DNA of 52,420 nt from Pseudomonadota bacterium (lineage in GTDB: Bacteria > Pseudomonadota > Gammaproteobacteria > Burkholderiales > Burkholderiaceae_C), in NCBI GenBank assembly GCA_029779845.1, contig JAKOZT010000008.1, positions 1 through 52,420 of the forward strand. The letters run 5' to 3'. Shown one piece after another: positions 42,299-51,533 of this stretch. Under the pieces are notes generated by a model. That model made no database searches. It was not told where the DNA came from and was given only the letters and a program-made list of their open reading frames with translations. How positions within the stretch are numbered: position 1 is the first letter of the stretch; each line of letters starts with the position of its first letter. Position numbers and translations under genes: made by a program.

Positions 42299-44098
42299 TC
42301 AGCGCCCGCGCCAGAACAGGCCGTCCAGATCCTTCATCGTCAGCACGCGCCAGGTGGGCCGGCCGTGGTTGCACTGGTCGGCGCGCTCGGTACGTTCCAT
42401 GTCGCGCAGCAGCGCGTTCATCTCGGCCAGCGTCAGCTGGCGGTTGGCGCGCACCGCGCCGTGGCAGGCCATCGTCGCGAGCAGCTCGTGCTGGGCGCGC
42501 TGGATCACGTTGCTCGCGTCGTACTGCGCCAGTTCGGCGAGCACGCTGCGCGCCAGCTCGACCACGTCGCCGCCGGCCAGCGCGGCGGGGCGTGCGCGCA
42601 CCGCCAGCACGCCGGGCGAGAGCGGCGCGACGTCCAGGCCGAGGCGCGCCAGGTTGTCGGCCTGCGCCTCGGCGGTGGCCACTTCGGCCGGCGTGGCCGG
42701 GAAGGTGGCCGGGATCAGCAGCGGCTGCGATTCGATCGCCGCATCGGCGAGGTTCGCCTTCAGGCGCTCGTAGACGATGCGCTCGTGCGCCGCATGCATG
42801 TCGACGATCACCAGCCCCTGCGAGTTCTCGGCCAGGACGTAGACGCCGGCGATCTGCGCCACCGCGCGGCCGAGCGGCCAGTCGCCTTCGGGCAGCGGCG
42901 CGGGTGTCGGTGCTTGCGCGGCGGCCGTGGGCCACGCGGCCGGCGGCGCTTCCTGCGCGAACAGCACCGCGGCCTGCTGCAGGCCGAGTGCGGCCTGTTG
43001 CGGCGTGGTTGCCGGCCAGGGGCGCGCCGAAGGCAAGGGCGTGGCGGCAGGGGCCGCAACAGCGGCCGGCACCACCGCCGCCTCGCCCGCGCGCGACACC
43101 GCCAGCGCCGCGTCGACCGCGCGCCGCACCGCCTGGTGCACCTCGCGCGCATCGCGAAAGCGCACCTCGATCTTGGTCGGGTGCACGTTCACGTCCACGA
43201 GGCCCGGCGCGATCTCGATGAACAGCACGTAGCTGGGCTGCTTCGCGCCGTGCAGCACGTCTTCGTAGGCCGAGCGCACGCCGTGCGCGATCAGCCGGTC
43301 GCGCACGAAGCGGCCGTTGACGTAGACGTACTGCTGGTCGGCGCGCGAGCGCGCCGCCTCGGGCAGCCCGGCGCGGCCGCGGATGCGCAGCACGCCCAGC
43401 TCGAGCGCCACCTCGCGGCTGGCGCTCACGAACTCGTCGTGCAGCACGTCGCGCACGCGCTGCTCGGCGCCGGCGCGGCGCCACTGCTGCGCCAGCTTGC
43501 CGTCGTGCCAGACGGTGAAGGACACGTCGGGCCGCGTCAGCGCATGGCGGCGCACCGCCTCGATGCAATGCGCGAGTTCGGTCGCCTCGCTCTTGAGGAA
43601 CTTGCGCCGCGCCGGCGTCGCGAAGAACAGCTCGCGCACCTCGACGCTGGTGCCCACCGCGCGCGCCGCCGGCGCCAGCTCGCCCGAGCGCGCCTCCAGC
43701 CGCTGCGCATGCGGCGCCTCGGCGGTGCGGCTGGCGATGCTCAGCTCGGCCACCGACGCGATGGCCGCCAGCGCCTCGCCGCGAAAACCCATCGTCGCGA
43801 CGTTCTCGAGTTCTTCGAGCGAGCCGATCTTGCTGGTGGCGTGGCGCCGCAGCGCCAGCGGCAGCTCGGCGGCCGGGATGCCGCAGCCGTCGTCCTCGAC
43901 CAGGATGGCGCGGATGCCGCCGGCCGTCAGCCGCACGACGATCTCGCCGGCGCCGGCATCGAGCGCGTTGTCGACCAGCTCGCGCACCACCGAGGCGGGG
44001 CGCTCCACCACCTCGCCGGCGGCGATCTGGCTGACCAGCTCGTCGGGCAGCTCACGGATGGGGCGGCGCGGGCGGGGGGAGTCGAGGACGGCGCTCAT
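42299..44098 (-). CDS. mutL: DNA mismatch repair protein MutL
   Basis: 599 aa. The GHKL ATPase is at the N-terminus ([56 protein letters not shown]), then [13 protein letters not shown] and [15 protein letters not shown] Pro/Ala-rich linker spans about 325-400. The C-terminal domain has the metal-binding endonuclease pattern D-x-HA-x2-E-x4-E ([12 protein letters not shown], with Met in place of the usual Gln), ACHGAVR, and CNHGRPT. This indicates the nicking type of MutL used where there is no MutH. The ATG at 44098 lies 39 bases from the divergent DedA gene. Confidence 0.95.
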   Translation of the reverse strand: MSAVLDSPRPRRPIRELPDELVSQIAAGEVVERPASVVRELVDNALDAGAGEIVVRLTAGGIRAILVEDDGCGIPAAELPLALRRHATSKIGSLEELENVATMGFRGEALAAIASVAELSIASRTAEAPHAQRLEARSGELAPAARAVGTSVEVRELFFATPARRKFLKSEATELAHCIEAVRRHALTRPDVSFTVWHDGKLAQQWRRAGAEQRVRDVLHDEFVSASREVALELGVLRIRGRAGLPEAARSRADQQYVYVNGRFVRDRLIAHGVRSAYEDVLHGAKQPSYVLFIEIAPGLVDVNVHPTKIEVRFRDAREVHQAVRRAVDAALAVSRAGEAAVVPAAVAAPAATPLPSARPWPATTPQQAALGLQQAAVLFAQEAPPAAWPTAAAQAPTPAPLPEGDWPLGRAVAQIAGVYVLAENSQGLVIVDMHAAHERIVYERLKANLADAAIESQPLLIPATFPATPAEVATAEAQADNLARLGLDVAPLSPGVLAVRARPAALAGGDVVELARSVLAELAQYDASNVIQRAQHELLATMACHGAVRANRQLTLAEMNALLRDMERTERADQCNHGRPTWRVLTMKDLDGLFWRGR

Positions 44099-44137
44099 GC
44101 GCCATTGTAGGAAGGCGCCCCCGGATAATCGCCGCCC

Positions 44138-44779
44138 ATGGACATCGCTGCCTTCGTGATCGACTTCATCCTGCACGTCGACGTGCACCTCGCCAACTTC
44201 GTCGCCACCTACGGCACCTGGGTGTACGCGCTGCTGTTCCTGATCATCTTCGTCGAGACCGGCGTGGTGGTGATGCCCTTCCTGCCCGGCGACTCGCTGC
44301 TGTTCGTGGTCGGCGCGCTGTGCGGCGCGGGGCTGATGAGCCTGCCGCTGTCGATCGGGCTGCTGATGGCCGCGGCCATCCTCGGCAACCAGAGCAACTA
44401 CACGATCGGCGCCTACTTCGGGCCCAAGGTGTTCCAGTGGGAGAACTCGCGCTTCTTCAACAAGCACGCGTTCGACCAGGCGCATGCGTTCTACGAACGC
44501 TACGGAGGCATCACCATCGTCGCGGCGCGCTTCATGCCGTTCCTGCGCACCTTCGCCCCCTTCGTCGCCGGCGTGGCGCGCATGACACGCAGCAAGTTCA
44601 CGTTCTACGACGTCACCGGCGCCGCGCTGTGGGTCGGCGGCGTGACGATGGCCGGCTACCTGTTCGGCAACATCCCGTGGGTCAAGGAGCACCTCGACAA
44701 GATCATCTGGGCGGCGATCCTGCTCCCCGGCGTGATCGTGATCTTCGGGGCCTGGAAGGCGCGCCGCGCGGCGGCCTGA
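44138..44779 (+). CDS. DedA-family membrane protein
   Basis: 213 aa with about five membrane segments. Family signatures: YALLFLIIFVETGVVVMPFLPGDSLLFVVGAL (E and PGD), NYTIGAYFGPKVF, and RYGGITIVAARFMPFLRTFAPFVAGVARM (RFxPxxRTFxPxxAG). DedA proteins are half-conserved membrane proteins proposed to move lipid carriers such as undecaprenyl phosphate across the inner membrane. A GATAAT box lies eight bases before the ATG, so the transcript may have almost no leader. Confidence 0.92.
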   Translation: MDIAAFVIDFILHVDVHLANFVATYGTWVYALLFLIIFVETGVVVMPFLPGDSLLFVVGALCGAGLMSLPLSIGLLMAAAILGNQSNYTIGAYFGPKVFQWENSRFFNKHAFDQAHAFYERYGGITIVAARFMPFLRTFAPFVAGVARMTRSKFTFYDVTGAALWVGGVTMAGYLFGNIPWVKEHLDKIIWAAILLPGVIVIFGAWKARRAAA

Positions 44780-44792
44780 GAAGGCGGCCGGC

Positions 44793-46058
44793 TCAGTTCG
44801 CGAACAGCATCGCCAGCACCGCCGCGGCCATCGTCGCGGTGGCGATCCAGCCGAGCACGCGGTGGCGCGGCGTCAGCGTGTGCTCTCCCAGGATCTCGCG
44901 CCGGCTGCCCAGCCACATCATCGCCACCATGATGGGCACCGCCACCACGCCGTTGGCCACCGCGCTCCACAGCAGCGCCTTGATCGGGTCGAGCGGGGTG
45001 AAGTCGATCGCCGTGCCCAGCAGCGTGGCGGCCACCAGCACGGCGTAGAAGCCGCGCGCCTCGGCCACCGAGTGGTCGAGCCCGGCGCGCCACTCGAACA
45101 CGTCGGCCACCGCATAGGCGGCCGAGCCGGCCAGCACCGGAACGGCCAGCATGCCCGTGCCGATCACGCCGAGCGCGAACAGCGCGAAGGTGAGGTCGCC
45201 GGCGATCGGGCGCAGCGCCAGCGCGGCGTCGCGCGTGGTCTGGATCTCGGTGATACCGTGGCCGTTGAGCGTGATCGCGGCGGCCAGCATCACGCAGAAG
45301 GCGATCAGGTTGGAGAACAGCATGCCGAACGCGGTGTCGAGCTTGATGCGGTAGAGGTGCTCGGCCATGAAGGCGGGCGATTGTGTCGGCACGGCGCGCG
45401 CGCTCTCGAACTGCTGGCGCTGCTCCGACTCCTGCGCCGCCTGCCAGAAGAACAGGTAGGGGCTGATCGTGGTGCCGAGCACGGCCACCACCATGGTCCA
45501 GTAGCCGCTGCCGCCGGCCAGCGTGGGCAGCAGCGTGCGCTCGAGCACCTGGCCCCAGTTCACGTGCAGAGAGAACACCACGCCGACGTAGGCCAGCAGC
45601 CCGAGCGTCAGCCACTTCAGCACGCGCACCATCGCCTCGTAGTCCAGCCACACCGGCAGCAGCGCGCAGGCCAGGCCGAACAGCAGCGCGTGGCCGTGCG
45701 GCGGCCCGCCGGCCACCAGCTCGAGCGCCTCGCCCATCGCGGCCACGTCGGCGGCGATGTTCAGCGTGTTGGCCAGCACCAGCAGCGCCACCAGCGCGAT
45801 CGCCAGCCAGCGCGGCAGCACGCGGCACAGGTTGGCCGCCAGCCCGCGCCCGGTGACCCAGCCGATGCGCGCGCTGACCATCTGCACTGCGATCATCAGC
45901 GGCGTCGTGAAGGCGAGCGACCACAGCAGGCCGGCCCCGTAGGCCGCGCCGGCCTGCGAGTAGGTCGCGATGCCGCTCGGATCGTCGTCGGCCGCGCCGG
46001 TGATCAGCCCCGGGCCGAGGCGGCCGGCGAGGCGGCGCGCGTGGTGCAGACCCAGCAT
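44793..46058 (-). CDS. NRAMP-superfamily transporter, non-canonical metal site
   Basis: 421 aa with about eleven membrane helices. In helix 1 the usual DPGN is replaced by DDDPSGIATYSQAG. In helix 6 the usual MPH is replaced by TTISPYLFFWQAAQE, so the methionine that selects soft transition metals is missing. This pattern occurs in NRAMP-related proteins that are not classical Mn/Fe importers; Mg or another substrate is possible. It overlaps nothing and is followed closely (13 bases) by the hydrolase gene upstream on the same strand. Confidence 0.85.
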   Translation of the reverse strand: MLGLHHARRLAGRLGPGLITGAADDDPSGIATYSQAGAAYGAGLLWSLAFTTPLMIAVQMVSARIGWVTGRGLAANLCRVLPRWLAIALVALLVLANTLNIAADVAAMGEALELVAGGPPHGHALLFGLACALLPVWLDYEAMVRVLKWLTLGLLAYVGVVFSLHVNWGQVLERTLLPTLAGGSGYWTMVVAVLGTTISPYLFFWQAAQESEQRQQFESARAVPTQSPAFMAEHLYRIKLDTAFGMLFSNLIAFCVMLAAAITLNGHGITEIQTTRDAALALRPIAGDLTFALFALGVIGTGMLAVPVLAGSAAYAVADVFEWRAGLDHSVAEARGFYAVLVAATLLGTAIDFTPLDPIKALLWSAVANGVVAVPIMVAMMWLGSRREILGEHTLTPRHRVLGWIATATMAAAVLAMLFAN

Positions 46059-46071
46059 GGCGTGTCGCCGC

Positions 46072-47013
46072 TCAGGCCCCCAGCGCCTCGCGCAGCGCCG
46101 CCGCGCACAGCCGCACCGCGTCGTTGGCCTCGTCGAGCACGCGGCCCATCAGGATGAAGCCGTGGATCTGGCGCTCGAAGCTGACGTGCGTGGCGCGGCT
46201 GCCCGCCGCGCTGAGCTTGTGCGCGTAGGCGATACCTTCGTCGCGCAGCGGGTCGTAGCCGGCGGTGAGCACCAGCGCCGGCGGCAGGCGCGAGTGGTCG
46301 GGGTGCAGCAGCGGCGAGGCGCGCCAGTCGGCGTAGTCGCGCGGCTCGGGGAGGTAGTGGCCGCTGAAATACGCCATCGTGTCGCGTGTCAGCAGGTAGC
46401 CCTCGCCGTTGCGTTCGTGCGAGGGCGCGCTGCGGTGCTGGTCGGTGGCCGGGTAGATCAGCAGCTGGTACGCGAAGGGCGCCTCGCCGGCGTCGCGCGC
46501 GGCGATCGCCACCACCGCGGCGAGGTTGCCGCCGGCGCTGTCGCCGCCGACGGCGATGCGCTGCGCGTCGAGCTTCAGCGCCGCGGCGTTCGCGCGCACC
46601 CAGCGGGCCGCGGCGACGGCGTCGTCCACCGCGGCGGGAAAGCGGTGCTCGGGCGCGAGGCGGTAGTCCACCGACACCACGGCGCAGCCCGAATGGTTCG
46701 CCAGCTCGCGGCACAGCGTGTCGTGCGTGTCCAGGTCGCCGATCACCCAGCCGCCGCCGTGGTAGTAGACCAGCGCCGGCAGCACCCGATCGTCCGGCGT
46801 GCCGAGCGGGCGATACAGGCGCAGCGGGATCTCGCCGCGCGGGCCGGGCGCGCGCGGCTCGCGCACCGAAGCGACCGGCGGCGGCTCCGGCTGCGTGAAG
46901 GCGCGCCGGTCGCGATAGATCGCACGCGCCTCGGCGGGGGCGAGCGTGTGCGTGGGCGGCACGCCGCGTTGGGCGATCAGGTCGAGCAGGGCGCGGGCCT
47001 GGGGGTGGAGCAT
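46072..47013 (-). CDS. HSL-type alpha/beta hydrolase (esterase)
   Basis: 313 aa. The oxyanion motif is VYYHGGGWVIGDLDTHD, the nucleophile elbow is VGGDSAGGNLAAVVA, and the acid and base are near LVLTAGYDPLRDEG and FERQIHGFILMGRV. This is the complete catalytic set of the hormone-sensitive lipase family (Est2-like), which hydrolyses short- to medium-chain esters in the cytoplasm. It reads in the same direction as the NRAMP-like gene, 13 bases away, and probably forms an operon with it; a shared function is not evident. Confidence 0.9.
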   Translation of the reverse strand: MLHPQARALLDLIAQRGVPPTHTLAPAEARAIYRDRRAFTQPEPPPVASVREPRAPGPRGEIPLRLYRPLGTPDDRVLPALVYYHGGGWVIGDLDTHDTLCRELANHSGCAVVSVDYRLAPEHRFPAAVDDAVAAARWVRANAAALKLDAQRIAVGGDSAGGNLAAVVAIAARDAGEAPFAYQLLIYPATDQHRSAPSHERNGEGYLLTRDTMAYFSGHYLPEPRDYADWRASPLLHPDHSRLPPALVLTAGYDPLRDEGIAYAHKLSAAGSRATHVSFERQIHGFILMGRVLDEANDAVRLCAAALREALGA

Positions 47014-47034
47014 GGGGGTCTCGCCGACGGACGA

Positions 47035-48354
47035 TCAGAGCTGCCGGTTGCGCGCCAGCGGCGGATGCCGCGCGAAGTAGCGCGCGATGCCGTCTTCCAG
47101 CGCATCGACCAGCTTCCCGCGGTAGTCGGCGTCGCGCAGCTTGCGCTCCTCGTCGGGGTTGGAGATGAACGCCGTCTCGACCAGGATCGAGGGGATGTCG
47201 GGCGCCTTCAGCACCGCGAAGCCGGCCTGCTCGACCTGCGGCTTGTGCAGCCGCCCGACCTTGCCGATGCGGCCCAGCACCTCGCGGCCGATCTTCAGGC
47301 TGTCCTTGATCTGCGCGGTGGTGCTCATGTCGAGCAGCGTGCGCATCACGTCGGCGTGGCGGTTCTTGACGTTGATGCCGCCCACCAGGTCGGCGGCGTT
47401 CTCCTTGTCGGCCAGCCAGCGCGCCGCGGTGCTGCTCGCGCCGCCTTCGCTGAGCGCGAACACCGAGGCGCCGCGTGCCTGCGGGTTGACGAAGGCGTCG
47501 GCGTGGATCGAGACGAACAGGTCGGCCTGCACGCGCCGCGCCTTGCGCACGCGCTCGCCCAGCGGCACGAAGAAGTCGCCGTCGCGCGTCAGCATCGCGC
47601 GCATGCCGGGGCGCGCATTGAGGCGCTCGCGCAGCGCCAGCGCGATGGACAGCACCACGTCCTTCTCGCGCAGGCCGCTCGGGCCGGTGGCGCCGGGGTC
47701 TTCGCCGCCGTGGCCGGGGTCGAGCGCGACGACGATCAGCCGGTCGATCCTGTCCTTGGCGATGTGCGGCAGCGGCGGCGGCGACGGCGTCTGCACGGGC
47801 GGCGGCGCCGCCGCCGGCCCATTGGCCAGCGGCGGCCGCTCGATGCGGCCGATGAATTCGCCGAGCGCGTCCTGCACGGCCTTGGCGGCCTGCTGCTCGG
47901 CGCGCTCCTTGTCCTCGATCAGCTCGAGCAGCGGATCGCGCTCCTGCACCGGGTGCAGGTCGAACACCATGCGGTGCTGGTAGGCCGCCACCGGCACCAG
48001 CGTGAACAGCTGCGGCGCGGTCGGCTGCTTCAGGTCGATCACCAGGCGCACCACGCGCGGCTGGTTCTGGCCGACGCGCACGCCGGCGATGAAGGGGTCG
48101 TCGCTCTGCACCTTGCCGACGATCTCGCGCAGCGCCGGGCTGAGCTCCAGCCCGTCGATGTCGATCACCAGCCGGTCCGGGCCGCGGGCGAGGAAGTGGC
48201 GCTCGCTGAGCGCGCCGTCGGATTCGATGGTGATGCGCGTGTACTCGTCGGCCGGCCAGACGCGCACCGCGACGATGCTCGCGCCGTGCGCGATCTCGGC
48301 GCGGCCGAGCAGCAGCACCAGCGAGCCGGCGGCCAGAACGTCGCGCCGCTTCAT
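47035..48354 (-). CDS. amiC: N-acetylmuramoyl-L-alanine amidase AmiC
   Basis: 439 aa. A twin-arginine-like signal (MKRRDVLAAGSLVLLLG) precedes an AMIN domain (about 25-135), a Pro-rich linker, and a zinc Amidase_3 domain (about 205-435): VVALDPGHGGEDPGATG, ADLFVSIHADAFVNP, SILVETAFISNPDEE supply the His, His and Glu ligands and catalytic Glu. It splits daughter-cell peptidoglycan during division, in the periplasm. Its ATG overlaps the end of tsaE, the common tsaE-amiC arrangement in proteobacteria. Confidence 0.93.
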   Translation of the reverse strand: MKRRDVLAAGSLVLLLGRAEIAHGASIVAVRVWPADEYTRITIESDGALSERHFLARGPDRLVIDIDGLELSPALREIVGKVQSDDPFIAGVRVGQNQPRVVRLVIDLKQPTAPQLFTLVPVAAYQHRMVFDLHPVQERDPLLELIEDKERAEQQAAKAVQDALGEFIGRIERPPLANGPAAAPPPVQTPSPPPLPHIAKDRIDRLIVVALDPGHGGEDPGATGPSGLREKDVVLSIALALRERLNARPGMRAMLTRDGDFFVPLGERVRKARRVQADLFVSIHADAFVNPQARGASVFALSEGGASSTAARWLADKENAADLVGGINVKNRHADVMRTLLDMSTTAQIKDSLKIGREVLGRIGKVGRLHKPQVEQAGFAVLKAPDIPSILVETAFISNPDEERKLRDADYRGKLVDALEDGIARYFARHPPLARNRQL

Positions 48355-48815
48355 GTCAGCAGCTCCAGGCCGCGCGGCGTGCAGGCCGCGAGCGTGACGC
48401 GGCGCGCCTCGTGGTCGAGCGGCTCGATGTCCACGCGCAGGTCGGGCGCGGGCAGCAGCCCCTCGGCCTTCTCGGGCCACTCGGCGAGCTTCAGCCCGCG
48501 GCTCGCGAACAGGTCGCGAAAGCCCGCGTCCTCCCACTCCTGCGGGTCGTTGAAGCGGTAGAAGTCGAAGTGCCACACCGTGCCGCCGGGCAGGTCGTAG
48601 GGTTCCATCACCGCGTAGGTCGGGCTCTTGATGCGGCCCGCGGCGCCGAGCGCGCGCAGCAGGTGGCGCGCAAACGTCGTCTTGCCGGCGCCGAGCGGCC
48701 CGTGCAGCTCGACGAAGGCGTCGCGCAGCGCGGGCCGCGCGGCCAGCGCGCGGGCGTCGGCCTCGCAATCGGCCTCGTCGGCCCAGTGCAGGGTGCGGCT
48801 TCCTAGAATCGTCAA
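48351..48815 (-). CDS. tsaE: tRNA threonylcarbamoyladenosine biosynthesis ATPase TsaE
   Basis: 154 aa. The P-loop is VELHGPLGAGKTTFARHLLRALG, followed by KSPTYAVMEPYDLPGGTVWHFDFYRFNDPQEWEDAGFRDLF and LAEWPEKAEGLLP, all family landmarks. It drives the TsaBD complex that makes t6A37 on tRNA. No ATG lies before the conserved part; TTG 48815 gives a normal family length and directly abuts the queG start on the other strand, so there is no intergenic space. A start at another rare codon nearby is possible. Confidence 0.9.
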   Translation of the reverse strand: MTILGSRTLHWADEADCEADARALAARPALRDAFVELHGPLGAGKTTFARHLLRALGAAGRIKSPTYAVMEPYDLPGGTVWHFDFYRFNDPQEWEDAGFRDLFASRGLKLAEWPEKAEGLLPAPDLRVDIEPLDHEARRVTLAACTPRGLELLT

Positions 48816-49913
48816 ATGAATGTCGTCGGTGATCGCGGGTTGGACGCCCGGGCCCTGCTCGCGCTGCTCGGGCAGTTGCGCGGCTGGGCCGAGGCGGAGG
48901 GATTTTCCCAGATCGGCGTGGCCGACGTGGACCTCGGTTCCGCCGAGGCCGGCCTGCTCGCCTGGCTCTCCAACGGCTTTCACGGCTCGATGGCCTACAT
49001 GGCCGCGCATGGCCTGAAGCGCGCGCGCCCGGCCGAGCTGGTGCCCGGCACGGTGCGCGTGATCACCGCGCGCATGGACTACCTGCCCAAGAGCGCGCCC
49101 GAGGGCTGGCAGGCGATCGAGTGGCAGCGCCTGGCGCGGCCGGGCGATGCCGCGCTGTCGATCTATGCGCGCGGCCGCGACTACCACAAGGTGCTGCGCG
49201 CGCGATTGCAGCGCCTGGCCGACCGGCTGGCGGCGGCGGTCGGGCCGTTCGGGCATCGTGTGTTCACCGATTCGGCGCCGGTGCTGGAGGTCGAGCTGGC
49301 CTCCCGCAGCGGCATCGGCTGGCGCGGCAAGCACACGCTGACGCTGCACCGCGAGGGCGGCTCGATGTTCTTCCTCGGCGAGATCTACGTCGACCTGCCG
49401 CTGCCGCTGACCGCCGCGGCCGAGCCGCATTGCGGCACGTGCACGGCGTGCATGGACATCTGCCCGACGCAGGCGATCGTCGCGCCGTACCGGCTCGACG
49501 CGCGGCGCTGCATCTCCTACCTGACGATCGAGCACGACGGGCCGATCCCGCACGAGCTGCGCGCAGCGATCGGCAACCGCATCTACGGCTGCGACGACTG
49601 CCAGCTCGCCTGCCCCTGGAACAAGTACGCGCGCCGCTCGGCGCTGCCCGACTTCGAGCCGCGCGAGCCGCTGGGCAAGGCCACGCTGCTCGAGCTGTGG
49701 CGCTGGAGCGAGGCCGAGTTCCTGCAGCGCACCGAGGGCAGCGCGATCCGCCGCATCGGCCACGAACGCTGGCGCCGCAACCTCGCGGTGGCGATGGGCA
49801 ACGCGCTGCGCGCCGGCAGCGACGACGGCCTGCGCGCCGCCCTGCGGGCCGGGCGCGACAGCGCCGGCGAGCTGCTGCGCGAGCACGTCGACTGGGCGCT
49901 GGCGCAAGGCTGA
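48816..49913 (+). CDS. queG: Epoxyqueuosine reductase
   Basis: 365 aa, full length. It reduces epoxyqueuosine to queuosine in tRNA using cobalamin and two 4Fe-4S clusters. Seen: the N-terminal flavin/cobalamin-type domain with GFHGSMAYMAAHGLKRARPAELVPGTVRVI, DSAPVLEVELASRSGIGWRGKHTLTLHREGGSMFFLGEI, cluster motif CGTCTACMDICPTQAI, and GCDDCQLACPWNKYA. A TAGAAT box ends six bases before the ATG, suggesting a leaderless transcript. It is divergent from tsaE with abutting start codons. Confidence 0.95.
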   Translation: MNVVGDRGLDARALLALLGQLRGWAEAEGFSQIGVADVDLGSAEAGLLAWLSNGFHGSMAYMAAHGLKRARPAELVPGTVRVITARMDYLPKSAPEGWQAIEWQRLARPGDAALSIYARGRDYHKVLRARLQRLADRLAAAVGPFGHRVFTDSAPVLEVELASRSGIGWRGKHTLTLHREGGSMFFLGEIYVDLPLPLTAAAEPHCGTCTACMDICPTQAIVAPYRLDARRCISYLTIEHDGPIPHELRAAIGNRIYGCDDCQLACPWNKYARRSALPDFEPREPLGKATLLELWRWSEAEFLQRTEGSAIRRIGHERWRRNLAVAMGNALRAGSDDGLRAALRAGRDSAGELLREHVDWALAQG

Positions 49914-49920
49914 AGGCGCC

Positions 49921-50823
49921 TCATGCAAGCCGCTGCGCGATCAGCAGCGCCAGCGGCAGCCCCACCATCCCCACCAGCGTCGACAGCGTCACCAGCCCGG
50001 CGACGAAGCTGCCGTCGCCGCCCATGCGCGCGGCCAGCACGTAGGCGCTCGAAGCGGTCGGCAGCGCCGCGAAGGCGACCACGACGGCCTGCTGCGCCGG
50101 CGGCATCGCCAGCGCGATGCTCATCGCGATCGCCGCCGCCGGCAGCACGGCGTGGCGGATCGCGAGCAACGCCGCCGCCAGCCCCGGCGCGCGCTTCAGG
50201 CCGCCGAAGGTCAGCCCGGCGCCCACCGCCATCAGCCCGAGCGGCAACGCCGCCGCGCCGATGCGCACCAGCGTGGTGGTGGCGAGATCGGGCAGCTGCA
50301 CGCCGAGCAGATTGCACGCCAGCCCCGCCGCGGTGCTGAGGATCAGCGGGTTCTTCGCCAGCTCGCGCCAGAAGCCCTGCCCGCCGTGGCGCGCCAGCGG
50401 CCACACCGCGGCGACGTTGCACAGCGGCACGCACAGCGCCACCAGCAGCGCCACCCAGGCCACGCCCTGGATGCCGGCCAGCCGCTCGGCCAGCGCCAGC
50501 GCCACGTAGGAGTTGAAGCGGAACGCCACCTGCGCGCCCGAGGCGTGCAGCTTCGCGTCCACGCCCGGCCACAGCCGCAGCGCGTAGGCGAGCAGCACGC
50601 CCAGCGTCACCACGCCCAGACCGCAGGCCGCCAGCGCCGCGGCCGCCTGCGGCTGCAAGGGGTGGCGCAGGATCGCGCTGAACAGCAGCGCCGGGAAGAG
50701 CAGGTAGTAGACCAGGCGCTCGGCGCCGTCCCAGACGCTACGATCGAGCGGCGTGTGGCGGCAGACGATCCAGCCGATCACGATGAGGGTGAAGTCGGGC
50801 AGCAGCAGCAAGGCGTCGGGCAT
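49921..50823 (-). CDS. AEC-family transporter (auxin-efflux-carrier type)
   Basis: 300 aa with about ten membrane helices (ALLLLPDFTLIVIGWIVCRHTPL, LVYYLLFPALLFSAIL, LGVVTLGVLLAYALRL, and so on). Typical AEC features are the first-half LVYYLLFPALLF and the second-half NPLILSTAAGLACNLLGVQLP and TASSAYVLAARMGGDG. These inner-membrane carriers move malonate, malate or amino-acid-like compounds. It converges with queG, seven bases apart. Confidence 0.87.
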   Translation of the reverse strand: MPDALLLLPDFTLIVIGWIVCRHTPLDRSVWDGAERLVYYLLFPALLFSAILRHPLQPQAAAALAACGLGVVTLGVLLAYALRLWPGVDAKLHASGAQVAFRFNSYVALALAERLAGIQGVAWVALLVALCVPLCNVAAVWPLARHGGQGFWRELAKNPLILSTAAGLACNLLGVQLPDLATTTLVRIGAAALPLGLMAVGAGLTFGGLKRAPGLAAALLAIRHAVLPAAAIAMSIALAMPPAQQAVVVAFAALPTASSAYVLAARMGGDGSFVAGLVTLSTLVGMVGLPLALLIAQRLA

Positions 50824-50894
50824 GCGCCGAGTGTGCCAGCCGTTGCGCGCGGGCCTTCGCGGAACCTCCACGCGCAGCCGAGCACCAAGCCCCG

Positions 50895-51476
50895 ATGAAA
50901 AAATCCCTTCGCACCCTGATCCTGCCCCTGCTGCTGGCCGCCGCGCTGGGCGCGCAGGCCACCGTCATCGAGGGCCAGCAGTTCGACGACAAGCTGCGCC
51001 TGGGCGGCAGCGATCTCGTGCTCAACGGCGTGGGCCTGCGCGCGGTGGCCTGGTTCAAGGGCTATGCCGCGGGCCTGTGGCTGCCGCGCAAGGCCGCCAG
51101 CGGCGAGGCGGCGCTGGCAACGGCGGGGCCGAAGCGGCTGCGCATGAAGATGCTGGTGGAGGTGGAGTCCAAGGAATTCGCCAAGGCCTTCAACAAGGGC
51201 ATGAAGCGCAACCTCAACGACGCCGAGCGCGCCGAGATGGCCGATCGCATCGCGCGCTTCGACCGCACCGTGGCCACGCTGAAGGTGCTGAAGAAGGGCG
51301 ACGCGGTCGACCTCGACTGGCTGCCCGATCGCGGCCTGGTGCTCAGCGTCAACGGCAGGCCGCTCGGCGAGCCCTTCGCGGGCGAAGGCTTCTACGCCGC
51401 GATCCTGAAGATCTACATCGGCCCCCATCCGGTCGACGAGAAGCTCAAGGCCGGGCTGCTCGGCCGGCCCGCCTGA
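50895..51476 (+). CDS. Chalcone-isomerase-like exported protein
   Basis: 193 aa. A signal peptide (LRTLILPLLLAAALGAQA) is followed by a chalcone isomerase-like fold: TVIEGQQFDDKLRLGGSDLVLNGVGLRAVAWFKGYAAGLWLPRKA, LRMKMLVEVESKEFAKAFNKGMKRNL, and GRPLGEPFAGEGFYAAILKIYIGPHPVDEKLKAGLLG. Bacterial members are periplasmic proteins of unknown role, and flavonoid chemistry is not implied. The start ATG opens the gene 71 bases after the divergent AEC start. Confidence 0.85.
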   Translation: MKKSLRTLILPLLLAAALGAQATVIEGQQFDDKLRLGGSDLVLNGVGLRAVAWFKGYAAGLWLPRKAASGEAALATAGPKRLRMKMLVEVESKEFAKAFNKGMKRNLNDAERAEMADRIARFDRTVATLKVLKKGDAVDLDWLPDRGLVLSVNGRPLGEPFAGEGFYAAILKIYIGPHPVDEKLKAGLLGRPA

Positions 51477-51533
51477 GCGGCGGCCTACACTGCAGCTTCC
51501 TCACCCGCACCCGCAACCAAGGAGAACGAGTCC

